This document shows positions 1-7,862 of a stretch of DNA of 45,758 bases, in pieces. Below the pieces are notes generated by a model that had not been told where the DNA came from, did not search any database, and saw only the letters and a list, made by a program, of their open reading frames with translations. The position numbers and the translations under genes are program-made. The number at the start of each line of letters is the position of its first letter. Positions within the stretch are counted from its first letter, which is position 1. The DNA comes from an unicellular cyanobacterium SU3 (GTDB lineage: Bacteria; Cyanobacteriota; Cyanobacteriia; Cyanobacteriales; Microcystaceae). The stretch lies in NCBI GenBank assembly GCA_002172675.1, contig NETF01000179.1, positions 1 to 45,758 of the forward strand, given 5' to 3'.

Positions 1-163
1 CAGCGATGAATGCGATGATGAAACAGGTGGTAGCAGTTAAAAGGGTGGGGATCATTAAGGTACCGAACCAACCGACATAAATGCGGTTGTTGGTGCTTGT
101 TACCCACTGACAAAACTGTTCCCACAAGGAAACGCTCTCGCGCTGTTGTAGTGTAGTAGTCAT
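1..163 (-). CDS. psbA: Photosystem II D1 protein PsbA, N-terminal part (runs off the left edge)
   Basis: The first 54 codons of D1, the photosystem II reaction-centre subunit that with D2 carries the electron-transfer cofactors in the thylakoid membrane. The reading starts [10 protein letters not shown], then [20 protein letters not shown] and the start of the first transmembrane helix ([12 protein letters not shown]), the usual cyanobacterial D1 N-terminus. An AGGA ribosome site lies about 10 bases before the ATG. The rest of the gene lies outside the window, so the D1 isoform (which depends on residue 130 and others) cannot be told. It diverges from clpP; a promoter and a leader with small hairpins lie between 164 and 276. 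Confidence 0.97.
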   Translation of the reverse strand, partial: MTTTLQQRESVSLWEQFCQWVTSTNNRIYVGWFGTLMIPTLLTATTCFIIAFIA

Positions 164-247
164 GGTATAATTCCTATTTGGTTTTCTAGGTACAGATAAT
201 TAAGGCTTTTTTGCCTTTCGGCATTTGCCTTTTGTATGTATGTATCC

Positions 248-276
248 ATACTAACGAATCTGTAACAATTTGTAAA
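248..276 (-). promoter_or_regulatory. Putative psbA promoter, sigma70 type
   Basis: On the minus strand a TTTACA -35 box (271-276) is followed after exactly 17 bases by a TAGTAT -10 box (248-253), facing psbA. The spacer holds TTGTTACA, which I associate with cyanobacterial psbA promoters. Transcription would start near 241, giving a leader of about 75 nucleotides that includes small GGC/GCC hairpins (about 202-229). The start site is inferred, not measured. Confidence 0.65.
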
Positions 277-436
277 GGGTTATAACCAAAGAAATACTTA
301 TATTAGGTATAAATACAGTTTATAAATAAATCTATAGACCATAGACCATAGCTAACACTTTCTCTTATTAGAATAATGGTGTCAAGACAACAAAGTCGCT
401 AAAATCAAAGATAACGACAAAAAAGATAGAGACTCC

Positions 437-1045
437 ATGATTCCAACCGTTATTGAAACCTCAGGCCGTGGTGAACGCGCCTTTGATATTTACTCTCGTC
501 TCTTACGAGAACGTATTGTTTTTCTTGGACAAGAGGTAAGAGATGAAAATTCTAATTTAATCGTTGCTCAGTTGTTATTCCTCGAAGCAGAAGACCCCGA
601 CAAGGATATTTACCTTTATATAAACTCTCCTGGGGGTTCTGTGTCGGCCGGACTCGGTATTTTTGATACCATGAATCAAATTCGTCCCGATGTCTGTACT
701 ATTTGTATTGGTTTAGCAGCGAGCATGGGAGCATTCCTTCTCAGTGCTGGAGCTAAAGGTAAACGCATGAGCCTTCCTAACTCTCGCATTATGATCCATC
801 AACCTCTTGGTGGAGCGCAAGGGCAAGCGACAGATATCGAAATTCAAGCTAAGGAAATTTTATATCTCAAGGGACTGTTGAATAATCATTTAGCTAGTCA
901 TACAGGACAACCTTTAGATAAAATTGCTGAAGATACAGAACGGGACTTCTTTATGTCGGCAGAAGAAGCTCAAGAGTACGGGTTAATTGATCAGGTAATT
1001 AACCGTCGTCCTTCAGCGAGTAACCCTCCAGTGACTGCTGGATAA
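437..1045 (+). CDS. clpP: ATP-dependent Clp protease proteolytic subunit ClpP
   Basis: Serine peptidase subunit of the Clp protease, which forms a barrel and degrades substrates fed by ClpC/ClpX ATPases in the cytoplasm. The catalytic triad is complete: Ser96 in GLAASMGAF, His121 in MIHQPLGG and Asp170 in DTERDFF. The YINSPGGSV oxyanion-hole motif is present near residues 61-69. At 202 residues it has the normal family length. Cyanobacteria carry several ClpP paralogues plus the inactive ClpR; the intact triad excludes ClpR, but I cannot number the paralogue. The gene stands alone, diverging from psbA and converging on the CNNM-CBS gene. Confidence 0.95.
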   Translation: MIPTVIETSGRGERAFDIYSRLLRERIVFLGQEVRDENSNLIVAQLLFLEAEDPDKDIYLYINSPGGSVSAGLGIFDTMNQIRPDVCTICIGLAASMGAFLLSAGAKGKRMSLPNSRIMIHQPLGGAQGQATDIEIQAKEILYLKGLLNNHLASHTGQPLDKIAEDTERDFFMSAEEAQEYGLIDQVINRRPSASNPPVTAG

Positions 1046-1119
1046 TCTAGCACATCCCATTATAGTTAATAGTTGTTTAATCTACAGCTATTAACTATCT
1101 TGGGTAATTGATTAAGCAT

Positions 1120-2256
<1,137 letters not shown>

Positions 2257-2266
2257 TCAAGAAAAC

Positions 2267-2407
2267 TTAACTAACGGTATAGGCTGCATTGAGCGCCCAT
2301 ATAATTAAACCAATAATGGCACCAAGAACTAAAAAAGCTGAAATTGCTACCAAAACAGGCTTATCAGCCCCTTCAAACTTCATAATGCCACGATTTAAGT
2401 CTGACAT
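2267..2407 (-). CDS. Small single-helix membrane protein, 46 residues, unassigned
   Basis: An ATG-to-TAA frame encodes 46 residues. It has a polar N-terminus beginning MSDLNRGIMKFEGADKP, then one hydrophobic helix (about residues 18-43), and a short end, AYTVS. The composition and layout (charged N-terminus, single Ala/Leu/Ile helix with a Gly) match the low-molecular-weight subunits of cyanobacterial photosystem or NDH-1 complexes. I cannot name it: it is not PsbN, PsbJ, PsaM or PetN as I know them. It lies about 35 bases before the CNNM gene on the same strand. The codon use and clean helix make it a convincing gene, though the function is unknown. Confidence 0.7.
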   Translation of the reverse strand: MSDLNRGIMKFEGADKPVLVAISAFLVLGAIIGLIIWALNAAYTVS

Positions 2408-2817
2408 AGCATTGATCCTTATTGACGAGTTACATAGGCTTGATTAGCCCCTTTCCCTATCTAGGGTAGCGAAAATTTGACCGTCATGAGTCAAAGAAAA
2501 TCTAACAAAATCCTATTGATTCCTTATTCTGAGTCACAGACTCGTGATAGCAAAGGATTTATTGCCTCTCACTGTTCAGTGTTTCCCGTCATTTCCACCA
2601 ATAATTGCTTATCGCAATATATTGTGACAATCAATGAACCTTTCCTTTATTGTCATCGTCTAAACAGATAAGTTAAAATAAAAACAAGTTAAAGTCATAC
2701 CGACTTCACTTTGTAACTCTTCTTTCCAGTCTTCATGTATTAATAAACACAGTTTCTGGGAAAGATAAAAATAGCAACAGACTTTATAAGCAGGTTTAAA
2801 GGAGTCATATAGTACCA
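2408..2817. other. Intergenic region upstream of the sigma factor
   Basis: About 410 bases between two divergent genes. It holds a 64-codon open frame (2477-2671) with no family resemblance and no usable ribosome site, which I do not accept as a gene. The sigma-factor ribosome site (AAGGAG, about 2799-2804) is the only clear element. The length suggests a long 5' leader or several promoters, as is common for stress-responsive sigma genes, but I see no specific operator. Confidence 0.4.
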
Positions 2818-3804
2818 ATGCCCACTGCTAACGTTAATACCAAAACCAAACAGCCTATGTACTCAGCAGATATGGTGCGGACTTATCTGCATGAAATTGG
2901 GCGGGTACCTCTGTTAACCCATGAGCAAGAAATTATTTATGGGAAACAAGTTCAAGCTATGATGAACTTGTTGGAGAAAAAAGAGGAACTAACTCAAAAA
3001 ATAGGTAAAGAACCTACTGTCCAAGAATGGGCTAAAGAGGCAAATATTGAAGAAAAAGCTCTGAAAAAAGCTCTAGAACAGGGAGAAAGAGCGAAAAGAA
3101 AAATGATCGAGGCAAATTTGCGCCTGGTGGTTGCCATTGCTAAGAAATATCAAAAACGCAATATGGAATTCCTCGATCTCATTCAAGAAGGGAGTTTAGG
3201 ACTAGAAAGAGGTGTAGAAAAATTTGACCCAACCAAGGGCTATAAATTCTCAACCTATGCTTATTGGTGGATTCGTCAAGCCATCACACGGGCGATCGCC
3301 CAGCAAGCGCGAACAATCCGTTTGCCTATTCATATTACTGAAAAGCTCAATAAAATCAAGAAAACCCAAAGAGAACTTTCTCAAAGCTTGGGAAGAAGTG
3401 CCACACCTGCTGAAATTGCCCAAGAATTAGAAATTGAACCCTCGCAAATTAGAGAATTTCTCAGTATCGCTCGTCAACCCATTTCTTTAGACGTAAGAGT
3501 GGGAGACAACCAAGATACAGAACTGTCAGAATTGTTAGAAGATCAAGGGGTTTCTCCTGATCTCTACATTACTCAAGAACTACTTCGCCAAGACTTGAGT
3601 AACTTAATGGCTGAATTAACACCTCAACAAAGAACCGTGTTGACTTTACGGTTTGGTTTAGAAGATGGCAAAGAACTTTCCCTCGCCAAAATTGGCAAAC
3701 GATTAAACATCAGTCGGGAGCGGGTTCGTCAATTAGAACATCAAGCCTTAGCACAACTGCGGAGACGACGGGCTAACGTAAAAGAGTATTTAGCAGCTAG
3801 TTAA
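2818..3804 (+). CDS. Group 2 RNA polymerase sigma factor (sigma70 family, SigB/SigD type)
   Basis: An alternative primary-like sigma factor that directs RNA polymerase to promoters under stress or light change. Region 1.2 reads [19 protein letters not shown]. Region 2 includes the core-binding and -10 reading segment ([19 protein letters not shown], then [18 protein letters not shown]). Regions 3 and 4 follow, with a helix-turn-helix ending in [20 protein letters not shown] for -35 recognition. At 328 residues it lacks the long acidic N-terminus of the housekeeping SigA, which places it in cyanobacterial group 2. SigB and SigD relatives have this size; I cannot choose between them. An AAGGAG site supports the ATG, and a strong terminator follows at once. 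Confidence 0.93.
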   Translation: MPTANVNTKTKQPMYSADMVRTYLHEIGRVPLLTHEQEIIYGKQVQAMMNLLEKKEELTQKIGKEPTVQEWAKEANIEEKALKKALEQGERAKRKMIEANLRLVVAIAKKYQKRNMEFLDLIQEGSLGLERGVEKFDPTKGYKFSTYAYWWIRQAITRAIAQQARTIRLPIHITEKLNKIKKTQRELSQSLGRSATPAEIAQELEIEPSQIREFLSIARQPISLDVRVGDNQDTELSELLEDQGVSPDLYITQELLRQDLSNLMAELTPQQRTVLTLRFGLEDGKELSLAKIGKRLNISRERVRQLEHQALAQLRRRRANVKEYLAAS

Positions 3805-3816
3805 AATAAAGATATC

Positions 3817-3852
3817 AAGGATAAGCAAAATTAACAGCTTATCCTTTTTTTT
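3817..3852 (+). terminator. Intrinsic terminator of the sigma-factor gene
   Basis: A perfect 10-base stem, AAGGATAAGC (3817-3826) with GCTTATCCTT (3837-3846), has a 10-base loop and runs straight into a T tract. It begins 12 bases after the sigma-factor stop codon. Confidence 0.9.
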
Positions 3853-3892
3853 GTTTAATTATTCAAATATCCATAACCTTATAGATTAATTT

Positions 3893-3924
3893 AAAGAGAG
3901 ATATCTTAAGCCGTATCTCTCTTT
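3893..3924 (-). terminator. Hairpin at the 3' end of the YggT gene, possible terminator
   Basis: An 11-base inverted repeat, AAAGAGAGATA (3893-3903) with TATCTCTCTTT (3914-3924), lies directly after the YggT stop codon at 3926. The run of T after the stem on the minus strand is short, so it may block convergent transcription from the sigma-factor side or protect a 3' end rather than act as a strong terminator. Confidence 0.6.
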
Positions 3925-3925
3925 T

Positions 3926-4219
3926 CTAAGGAGTGTTTAACGCCATAGTAATTAGTCCTTGTTGACCGACTAAAATTTCTCTGAGTAAACTACAAATACC
4001 AACCCAAATAATCGGACTAATATCTACTCCACCCAGAGGAGGAATAACGCGACGCACAGGAATTAATAAAGGTTCGGTAGGTAAAGCAATTAACTTCCAA
4101 GGAAGACGGTTTAACTCAACTTGAGGATACCACGTCAAGACAATACGAAAGATAAATAAGAAAGTCATTAATCCTAAGAATAATCCTAAACCCCAATTAG
4201 CTATATTAACGAAATCCAT
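3926..4219 (-). CDS. YggT/Ycf19 family membrane protein
   Basis: A 97-residue integral membrane protein of the YggT family, called Ycf19 when plastid-encoded. Relatives have been linked to chloroplast nucleoid and thylakoid organisation and to osmotic tolerance in bacteria; no molecular activity is established. Two hydrophobic segments (about residues 8-28 and 68-85) flank the conserved part FRIVLTWYPQVELN, then PTEPLLIPVRRVIPPLGGVD, which is the family signature. The gene has its own hairpin downstream and is followed, on the same strand further upstream, by a PPOX flavoprotein gene about 100 bases away, so shared transcription is possible. Confidence 0.9.
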   Translation of the reverse strand: MDFVNIANWGLGLFLGLMTFLFIFRIVLTWYPQVELNRLPWKLIALPTEPLLIPVRRVIPPLGGVDISPIIWVGICSLLREILVGQQGLITMALNTP

Positions 4220-4324
4220 TATTTTTTAAACTATTTCAACAGTTAATATGTTTTTTATTCTACCATATACTTTACAATTATTCAGTTCCTATACTTTTTC
4301 CTCTGGCTTGATTTTACAGATAAA

Positions 4325-4906
4325 TTAAGGATTTATCTCTTGTTTTATCCAGTTTTTGCTATCATCTAAATAATAAAGTGTTCTTTGATGGGGATTCCCT
4401 CTTAGTTCTAAGTGATCCAATTTTTTTAGATTAAATAGTAAGATAATAAAATTAGATATGGGTTTATTTTTAGATGGAGTTTCTTGAAAAAAATTTTGCT
4501 TATCTTCAGTTAAAACTTCACCAGGATAAGGCCAAGTAAATTGTTGTTTAGCTGAGTCGGATAGGTTTTGCCAAACAGTTACCCTTTGTGCTTGATTATG
4601 ATGATTTTCATCAATTATAGTTAAATTACCACTGATACGAAATTGTTCTCTAGTTTTGGGGAAATACCAACAAATTTCACTAGCAGAATTATGATGAATA
4701 TGATTGATTTTTTCGCTACGACTATCGGTTATAATTTGTAATTGATTACTATCATCTAAAAAACCTCTGAATACTACAGTACGGTTACTAGGTTGTCCCT
4801 GAAGGTTAATAGTAGCCAGTTGAAAATAACGAGCATTAGGAAGACTCCGATTCCGATGGAGGGCGCGGGATAAAATAGGTCGCCAAGGAGCTAAAATTTC
4901 AGCCAT
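4325..4906 (-). CDS. Pyridoxamine 5'-phosphate oxidase-like FMN-binding protein (cyanobacterial PPOX family)
   Basis: A split-barrel flavin-binding protein. The segment LATINLQGQPSNRTVVFRGF followed by DSRSEKINHI matches the FMN-binding core of the PPOX superfamily (residues about 30-70). ICWYFPKTREQFRISG (about 86-101) and a C-terminal HQRTLYYL complete the fold. Residues match the cyanobacterial subgroup annotated as FMN-dependent PPOX-type flavoproteins rather than the true PdxH of vitamin B6 synthesis, so the substrate is unknown. The frame can be read from a TTG at 4912, but the ATG at 4906, giving MAEILAPWRP, is the likelier start. Length is 193 residues. Confidence 0.82.
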   Translation of the reverse strand: MAEILAPWRPILSRALHRNRSLPNARYFQLATINLQGQPSNRTVVFRGFLDDSNQLQIITDSRSEKINHIHHNSASEICWYFPKTREQFRISGNLTIIDENHHNQAQRVTVWQNLSDSAKQQFTWPYPGEVLTEDKQNFFQETPSKNKPISNFIILLFNLKKLDHLELRGNPHQRTLYYLDDSKNWIKQEINP

Positions 4907-4978
4907 TATCAATTATTAATATGTTTATTTTATAAAAAACTAAAAACACTATTATTTTAACAAAATGAGGACAAAAGT

Positions 4979-5092
4979 ATGACCAATGATCTTTTTTCTT
5001 TTCTGCTTGGAGTGATGGCTTTAATTGCTTATTTAGTTTTCTCTGCTAAAACGGAAATGGGAACTAAGTTATTTAAGAAGAAAAAGAAGTAA
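4979..5092 (+). CDS. Tiny single-helix membrane protein with a lysine tail, 37 residues
   Basis: A short frame, MTNDLFSFLLGVMALIAYLV and onward, with one hydrophobic helix (residues about 5-22) followed by a strongly basic tail that ends in five lysines. A GAGG ribosome site lies 9 bases before the ATG. The helix and basic cytoplasmic tail obey the positive-inside rule and look like a small subunit or regulator of a membrane complex. I do not recognise the family. It is divergent from the PPOX gene and about 100 bases before another unassigned gene. Confidence 0.55.
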   Translation: MTNDLFSFLLGVMALIAYLVFSAKTEMGTKLFKKKKK

Positions 5093-5196
5093 GTAGAAGA
5101 AATCTCTACTCATTGAGGGATCATAACCGAACCCGAAAAATAAGTCATCAATGTTATCCTTACAGTAAAAGAAAAGGATAACATAAGGAGTTAATC

Positions 5197-5592
5197 ATGA
5201 GTCATAGTTATCGGCACTATCGTCAGGTAAAAATCATTAATAATGCTCAGCAATCTTCTCCTCAAATTGATAGCTTTGAAGAGATAGTTTGTGATGGAAA
5301 ACGACAAGTTTATTATTGGAATGATTCAGATTTTCTTATTTCCTCTCTGATTGATTCAGATAGTAATAGGTTAGATACTGACGGATTTTATTCTAGGGTT
5401 CATTATCTTAATCCAGAGGAGGTAATTATTAGGGATTTAACCTATCCTAAAACCAAAATAAAACAGCAAAATTCAAAGTTATCTCGACTAAAAACATCGA
5501 TTCAAAGAACTGTGACTAACCTGAAAAAAATAGCTCAACGTTTACCGTTAGCTTTCAAAGCAGCGTGGAGAGAGTTAATTAGTGATTATTAA
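5197..5592 (+). CDS. Hypothetical protein, 131 residues
   Basis: An ATG preceded by a good AAGGAG site encodes a soluble protein I do not recognise. The first 85 residues are mixed polar sequence with several Tyr and Asp (RHYRQVKIINN, YYWNDSDFLISSLIDSDSNR). The C-terminal 40 residues are basic and amphipathic (SRLKTSIQRTVTNLKKIAQR), suggesting a helix that binds nucleic acid, membrane or a partner. No membrane segment or known motif is present. A hairpin repeat of the GGTGGGC type follows the stop codon. Confidence 0.65.
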   Translation: MSHSYRHYRQVKIINNAQQSSPQIDSFEEIVCDGKRQVYYWNDSDFLISSLIDSDSNRLDTDGFYSRVHYLNPEEVIIRDLTYPKTKIKQQNSKLSRLKTSIQRTVTNLKKIAQRLPLAFKAAWRELISDY

Positions 5593-5598
5593 AATTAG

Positions 5599-5623
5599 TA
5601 AGGTGGGCATTGCTCACCTTTAC
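5599..5623. repeat. Dispersed GGTGGGC palindrome, copy 1
   Basis: GGTGGGC (5602-5608), ATT, then GCTCACC (5612-5618) form a 7-base stem with one G-U pair, flanked by GTAA and TTAC. A near-identical copy lies at 34524-34540. Both sit just after a stop codon, so they may act as 3'-end hairpins. Confidence 0.6.
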
Positions 5624-5694
5624 TGTTAATATATGTTATAATTTGAGCCTTAAGCACTAATAATATAAAATTTTAGATTGTTTCTCACTAAAAA

Positions 5695-5787
5695 ATGATT
5701 TCTCATAGCTTTTTGGATTGGACTGCTGTTTTTATTTATATTGGATTTACTAGCCTAATTATTTGGGCTGTTTGTTTTAGGAAATAA
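5695..5787 (+). CDS. Possible 30-residue single-helix membrane peptide
   Basis: The frame MISHSFLDWTAVFIYIGFTS and onward ends in FRK and is nearly all one hydrophobic helix. The size and form resemble the smallest photosynthetic complex subunits (such as PetL, PetN or PsbM), but the sequence matches none that I know. No clear ribosome site precedes the ATG. It is AT-rich like its surroundings, so it could be chance. It lies between the hypothetical gene ending at 5592 and the TldE gene. Confidence 0.35.
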   Translation: MISHSFLDWTAVFIYIGFTSLIIWAVCFRK

Positions 5788-5895
5788 AGTAAAATTGTAA
5801 TAACAATTTTATCTAGATTGAAAAAAAGAACTCAATAGTCTAAAATAAATTAGGAAAATAAATCAAAATATTATTTGAAATTCTGATACATAGCA

Positions 5896-7236
5896 ATGTT
5901 GAACACAGAAACCATCGCTAATTATGCTCAAAACAGTGCCAAAAAACTCGGCATTAATAAATATGATATTTACGGTTCATCCATTGATGAAACCAGTGTA
6001 GAAGTTAATCATGGAGAACCCAAACAAGTCCAAGCATCCAACCGTTCTAGTGTCATTGTTCGGGTGTGGAATGAAAAGGGAACAGTTGGAGTTACAACCA
6101 CCACAGATTTAGATGAACTGGGTATAAAATTAGCCTTAGAAACAGCCAAAGAAGCCAGCACTTTTGGTAATACAGAAAATCCCCCGGAGTTCAGCCCAGA
6201 AGCTAAAGTAACGATTGAAAACACTGTGGATGAAATAGTAGAACCTGCTGAAGTTCCTATCTTAATTGATACCTTAATTAAAGCAGAAAAAAGCCTTTTA
6301 GAAGCCCATCCTGCTATTCAAGGAGTTCCTTACAACGGCTTATCCCAAGAAGACATTAAAAGATTCTATCTCAATAGCGAAGGTTCTCTACGTCAAGAAG
6401 GCCGTTCCTATGCTGTTATTTATCTTTATAGTCGCACCGAAGAAGAAGGAAAAAAACCCAGAGGTGCTAGTGCGATGAAAATTAGTCGGGGGTTAGAAAC
6501 TTTAGACGTTGATGGTTGTCTAAAAGAGGTAACAGAAAAGACCATTAGTCATATTAATTATCGAACCATTCCCTCAGGAAAGTACACCATTGTTTTCTCA
6601 CCAAAAGCCTTTTTAAGTCTAATTAGTGCTTTTTCTAATCTATTTAATGCTCAAAATATTTTAGATAATCAAAGTCTTTCTAACCGAGATTCCGTAGGAA
6701 AACAAGTGGCATCCCCTTTACTTTGTTTGTCTGATGATGCTCTTCATCCCGATAATATCGGGGGAGAAACCTTTGATGGAGAAGGAACTCCTACTCGTCG
6801 CGTCGAATTAATCAAAGATGGAGTATTAACTGGATTATTACACAGCGCAGGAACCGCTAAACGGATGAATGCTCAACCCACAGGAAACGCTAACATTGGT
6901 GCAAAAGTTACGGTAGGTTCCCATTTTTATCATGTTTTTTCTAACTCCGAAGCTGACCCTCAATATAACCTAGACGAAGCAGAAAATGTTATTTTGATTG
7001 ATAAATTACAAGCTCTTCATGCAGGAGTTAATACCTTACAGGGTTCTTTTTCTTTACCCTTTGATGGATGGTTAGTCAATAAGGGGGAATTAACCAGTAT
7101 TGATGCTGCTACCGTTGCCGGAGATTATTTAACCCTATTAAAATCAATTGTCTGTATCGAGTCAGAAGCAGAAGTAACCCCTGGAGGTGTCTGTCCGAGA
7201 GTCTGGGTTAGTGATTTATCGGTCACTGGAGAGTAG
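5896..7236 (+). CDS. TldE/PmbA-type metallopeptidase partner subunit
   Basis: Member of the TldD/PmbA (U62) family. TldD and TldE form a heterodimer that cleaves unfolded peptides and takes part in processing of some ribosomal peptides and in degradation of the CcdA antitoxin in enterobacteria. The 446-residue protein shows the family's N-terminal domain (SSIDETSVEVNHGEPKQ) and C-terminal beta-barrel with SPKAFLSLISAFSNLFNAQN, GEGTPTRRVELIKDGVLTG and LLHSAGTAKRMNAQPTGN. The HExxxH zinc motif of TldD is absent, which marks this as the catalytically inactive TldE/PmbA side. Its TldD partner is not in the window. The gene is followed after 92 bases by a ferredoxin. Confidence 0.9.
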   Translation: MLNTETIANYAQNSAKKLGINKYDIYGSSIDETSVEVNHGEPKQVQASNRSSVIVRVWNEKGTVGVTTTTDLDELGIKLALETAKEASTFGNTENPPEFSPEAKVTIENTVDEIVEPAEVPILIDTLIKAEKSLLEAHPAIQGVPYNGLSQEDIKRFYLNSEGSLRQEGRSYAVIYLYSRTEEEGKKPRGASAMKISRGLETLDVDGCLKEVTEKTISHINYRTIPSGKYTIVFSPKAFLSLISAFSNLFNAQNILDNQSLSNRDSVGKQVASPLLCLSDDALHPDNIGGETFDGEGTPTRRVELIKDGVLTGLLHSAGTAKRMNAQPTGNANIGAKVTVGSHFYHVFSNSEADPQYNLDEAENVILIDKLQALHAGVNTLQGSFSLPFDGWLVNKGELTSIDAATVAGDYLTLLKSIVCIESEAEVTPGGVCPRVWVSDLSVTGE

Positions 7237-7328
7237 CATTGTGAAGTTCTTTGTTAGCTACCGTAGCCAAGCGTCCCCCCATAAAGATACATTAGATCAA
7301 GGAAAGCTTATCGAGTATTACGGGAAAT

Positions 7329-7646
7329 ATGTCCAATACGTATACTGTTGAAATTAATCATCAAGGAACAACCCAAACCATTGAAGTTCCTGAAGATAAG
7401 ACCGTATTAGCTGCAGCCAAAGAAGCAGGTCTTGAGTTACCCTTGTCTTGTGAAGCTGGGGTTTGTACCACTTGTGCAGGAAAACTATTAGAGGGGGAAG
7501 TTGACCAAGGGGAGGGTATGGGCTTAAGCCCTGAGTTACAAGCAGAAGGGTATGCTTTATTATGTGTGTCCTATCCCCGTTCTAATCTAAAAGTTGAAAC
7601 TGAAAAAGAAGAAGAGGTTTATAGTCGACAATTTCCACAACCTTAA
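7329..7646 (+). CDS. Plant-type [2Fe-2S] ferredoxin with C-terminal extension
   Basis: A soluble electron carrier. The cluster ligands are Cys41, Cys46 and Cys49 in CEAGVCTTC, with Cys79 in ALLCVSYP, the CX4CX2CX29C spacing of plant-type ferredoxins. At 105 residues it is slightly longer than the main photosynthetic ferredoxin, with an acidic then polar tail ending in YSRQFPQP. The residues near the cluster (AGVCTTCAGKLLEGEVDQ) resemble the minor Synechocystis ferredoxin Slr1828 more than PetF1, so a special rather than bulk photosynthetic role is likely. That assignment is from memory and uncertain. Confidence 0.9.
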   Translation: MSNTYTVEINHQGTTQTIEVPEDKTVLAAAKEAGLELPLSCEAGVCTTCAGKLLEGEVDQGEGMGLSPELQAEGYALLCVSYPRSNLKVETEKEEEVYSRQFPQP

Positions 7647-7823
7647 CTTATACTTATATCTTGCACCTTCGATGAAACTCGCTAGTGAGGATAGGCAAGA
7701 GGCACTCTTGCACAAGTATTTTATTTTAAGTCTAACGGCTTTAAAATTGACTGTCTTCTTTGTAGGTATTAAATTTTCTTGTACTGATGGGAGATGTCAG
7801 TTATAGTTTCATGTAAATTTGTA

Positions 7824-7856
7824 GGGGTTTAAGACAATTAAACCCCTTATTTTTAT
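7824..7856 (+). terminator. Intrinsic terminator downstream of the ferredoxin gene
   Basis: GGGGTTTAA (7824-7832), loop GACAA, TTAAACCCC (7838-7846), then a T-rich tail. It stands about 180 bases after the ferredoxin stop and just before the convergent NACHT gene. The T tail is on the plus strand only, so it serves the ferredoxin transcript. Confidence 0.8.
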
Positions 7857-7862
7857 TGATTA

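Noticed and set aside
2477-2671. 64-codon open frame upstream of the sigma factor
   Set aside because: No ribosome site, no family pattern, odd composition; lies in a probable leader or promoter region.
7594-7806. 70-codon frame overlapping the ferredoxin 3' end
   Set aside because: Starts inside the ferredoxin in another frame, no ribosome site and no recognisable product.
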